DNA from: Eubacteriales Family XIII. Incertae Sedis bacterium
GTDB lineage: Bacteria; Bacillota; Clostridia; Peptostreptococcales; Anaerovoracaceae
Length of the DNA stretch: 6,989 bases
Direction: 5' to 3'
NCBI GenBank assembly: GCA_031287295.1
Contig: JAITTH010000065.1
Location: forward strand, 1-6,989
The position numbers and the translations under genes are program-made. The notes under the pieces were generated by a model. The model searched no databases and had not been told where the DNA came from. It saw only the letters and a program-made list of their open reading frames with translations. Below are positions 5,807-6,989 of this stretch, in pieces; the first letter of the stretch is position 1, and each line of letters starts with the position of its first letter.

Positions 5807-6314
5807 CATGAAAAACATCGATCAAGAAACCAAAGAAAGCTTCATGCGAGTAGCCATTGCCATGGCAAAGAAGGCTGCAAAAGCAGGCGATGTACCCATA
5901 GGCGCGGTCATTGTCCGAGAAGGACAAATCATCGCGGAAGGATACAATCGTACAGAGGCAGAACAAGACCCAACTCTACATGCGGAAATGATCGCGATAA
6001 GAGAGGCGGCACGCGTTCTTGGTGCTTGGCGACTGCTCGGATGCGAGATGTATGTGACAACAGAGCCTTGCGTCATGTGCGCAGGGGCTTGTGTCTTGTC
6101 TCGGCTTGACGCAGTATATGTCGGTTGCGAAAGCCCTAAAAGCGGAGCAGCCGGAAGTGTAAAAGACATCCTAACAGCCGGAGATTTAAATCATACCCTT
6201 GTTTACGAACAAGGAATTCTCCGCGACGATTGCGCCGACTTGTTGAAATCATTTTTTTCACATTTGCGCACAAGAAAACAAAAAGAAGAATCACAAATGG
6301 GAGTAACAAAATGA
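5799..6314 (+). CDS. tadA: tRNA-specific adenosine deaminase TadA
   Basis: Zinc-dependent cytoplasmic deaminase that converts adenosine-34 of tRNA-Arg(ACG) to inosine so that one tRNA reads CGU, CGC and CGA. From the ATG at 5799 the protein has 171 residues, normal for the family. The fold opens with the helix FMRVAIAMAKKAAKAGDVPIG (written here as FMRVAIAMAKKA plus GDVPIGAVIV), then HAEM with zinc ligand H61 and catalytic E63, and PCVMCAGA with zinc ligands C91 and C94. The frame is open further up to an ATG at 5742, but the extra 19 residues are not family-like and would cover the predicted promoter; ATGs at 5781 and 5808 are other options. None of the later ATGs has a clear Shine-Dalgarno; 5742 has only a weak GGTG. 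The last codons carry the ribosome binding site of the next gene, and the TGA overlaps its ATG. Confidence 0.93.
   Translation: MSNMKNIDQETKESFMRVAIAMAKKAAKAGDVPIGAVIVREGQIIAEGYNRTEAEQDPTLHAEMIAIREAARVLGAWRLLGCEMYVTTEPCVMCAGACVLSRLDAVYVGCESPKSGAAGSVKDILTAGDLNHTLVYEQGILRDDCADLLKSFFSHLRTRKQKEESQMGVTK
6299..6303 (+). promoter_or_regulatory. Shine-Dalgarno site of the gene overlapping tadA
   Basis: GGGAG lies 7 nt before the ATG at 6311, inside the tadA coding sequence. Together with the ATGA overlap it fixes the downstream start and implies translational coupling. Confidence 0.75.
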
Positions 6315-6989
6315 GACGATTCACCAAAATCTCCGCCTTAGCCATATGGATGTCGATTGTATTGCTGGTCGTACCACTATCGACAAGCATCGCCACTGCG
6401 GCTGAAGAATCCTCAAAAAAAAGCACCTCCGGCACGCTGCAACTTGAAGAGAGTTATCCACATATAGACGGTACCGAAACTCATATGCCGGTTCAAAATG
6501 TCGGCATCAAACTCTATTTCACTGAAAACGTTTCCGATAAAGATCTTCGTAAAGTCAACAAAACGTGCTTTACGCTTACGGACAGCAAAAACAAAAAAGT
6601 TCCTGTCGAAGTATACTTTTCAGATAAATCCAGCGATGCCAACTATATTCTCGTCACCGCAAAACCCAAAAGCGGAAGTCTCGAACCCAAAAGCGTTTAC
6701 AAACTCACCATTTCCAAAAAATTGAAATCGAGTGAGGGAAACCTGTTGGGTTCCAACACGGTCATTCCATTCCAAACCGTCGATACAGCGGGAAACACCA
6801 AAGTATATATGCTGCTCATGGTCATCATGATCGTCTGCATGATCGGTTTTACAATCATCAACAAGTGGAGAAAAGAAAAAGCCGCCGTTGCCTCCGGCGC
6901 TAAAGAAAAGGCTGTCAATCCGTACGACTTGGCAAAAGAAAAGAACATTTCTGTGCGAGAAGCCGTTGCGCTGATCGAAAAAGACAAAC
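6311..6989 (+). CDS. Single-pass membrane protein with signal peptide and probable Ig-like domain (partial)
   Basis: The first 226 codons of a gene that continues past the right edge. The N-terminus MRRFTKISALAIW followed by a hydrophobic stretch to about residue 27 is a Sec signal peptide, with an Ala-Thr-Ala cleavage site at 28-30. Residues about 40-157 are a beta-rich, Lys/Ser/Thr-rich domain with IKLYFTENV (66-74), YILVTAKP (112-119) and VYKLTISK (129-136). That pattern fits the bacterial Ig-like (SbsA/Big_5-type) domain, in which a protein's extremes are compared as 'function-like sign, value, cannot be simulated'; the assignment is by resemblance only. A membrane helix follows at about 165-184, then KWRKEK, so the tail is cytoplasmic (type I topology). 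The tail has a possible short helical motif NPYDLAKEKNISVREAVALIEK (203-224; first half NPYDLAKEKN, second half ISVREAVALIEK). It overlaps tadA by ATGA and should be cotranscribed. A role at the cell surface is inferred from topology; no function is recognised. Confidence 0.8.
   Translation, partial: MRRFTKISALAIWMSIVLLVVPLSTSIATAAEESSKKSTSGTLQLEESYPHIDGTETHMPVQNVGIKLYFTENVSDKDLRKVNKTCFTLTDSKNKKVPVEVYFSDKSSDANYILVTAKPKSGSLEPKSVYKLTISKKLKSSEGNLLGSNTVIPFQTVDTAGNTKVYMLLMVIMIVCMIGFTIINKWRKEKAAVASGAKEKAVNPYDLAKEKNISVREAVALIEKDK

Overview
The window looks like ordinary bacterial chromosome from a Gram-positive anaerobe or a relative (Bacillota). The reasons are a mid-range GC content (by eye a little under 50%), strong GGAG/GAGG-type ribosome binding sites, frequent TTG starts, a short fermentative-type pyruvate kinase and a CvpA-family membrane protein. 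The genus cannot be fixed by reading alone; a Tissierellia/Clostridia-type organism is my best guess, at low confidence. I see no phage, transposon, CRISPR, tRNA or rRNA sequence.

Layout. A divergent promoter region near 5653-5798 splits the window in two. To its left everything reads on the minus strand, in transcription order: a PuuP-like APC-superfamily permease with a very long acidic cytoplasmic tail (5652 to 3364); cvpA (3357 to 2644), which starts 6 nt after the permease stop and has its ribosome binding site inside the last permease codons; pyruvate kinase pyk (2490 to 1072) with its own leader and a clear intrinsic terminator; and the 5' part of a membrane sensor with an extracytoplasmic Cache-type domain (887 to 1, output domain outside the window). 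To its right, on the plus strand, come tadA (tRNA adenosine deaminase, about 5799-6314) and a translationally coupled partial gene (6311 to the window end). That gene encodes a type I membrane protein with a signal peptide, a probable Ig-like domain, one membrane segment and a cytoplasmic tail.

How they work together. Permease and cvpA are almost certainly one operon. With no hairpin terminator after cvpA, some transcription may continue into pyk, although a possible extended -10 promoter sits in front of pyk. pyk and the sensor are separated by a terminator and a good sensor promoter. The tadA/Ig-like pair overlaps by ATGA.

The least ordinary part is the permease: about 330 residues of predicted disordered, acidic, low-complexity tail after the transporter core, with a tyrosine-containing 5-residue repeat and four tryptophan motifs at 14/14/21-residue spacing ending at the C-terminus. 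The second odd feature is that both divergent genes (permease and tadA) have plausible promoters whose predicted transcription starts fall at or next to their ATG codons, without recognisable Shine-Dalgarno sequences. This suggests leaderless mRNAs in a genome whose other genes here have good ribosome binding sites.
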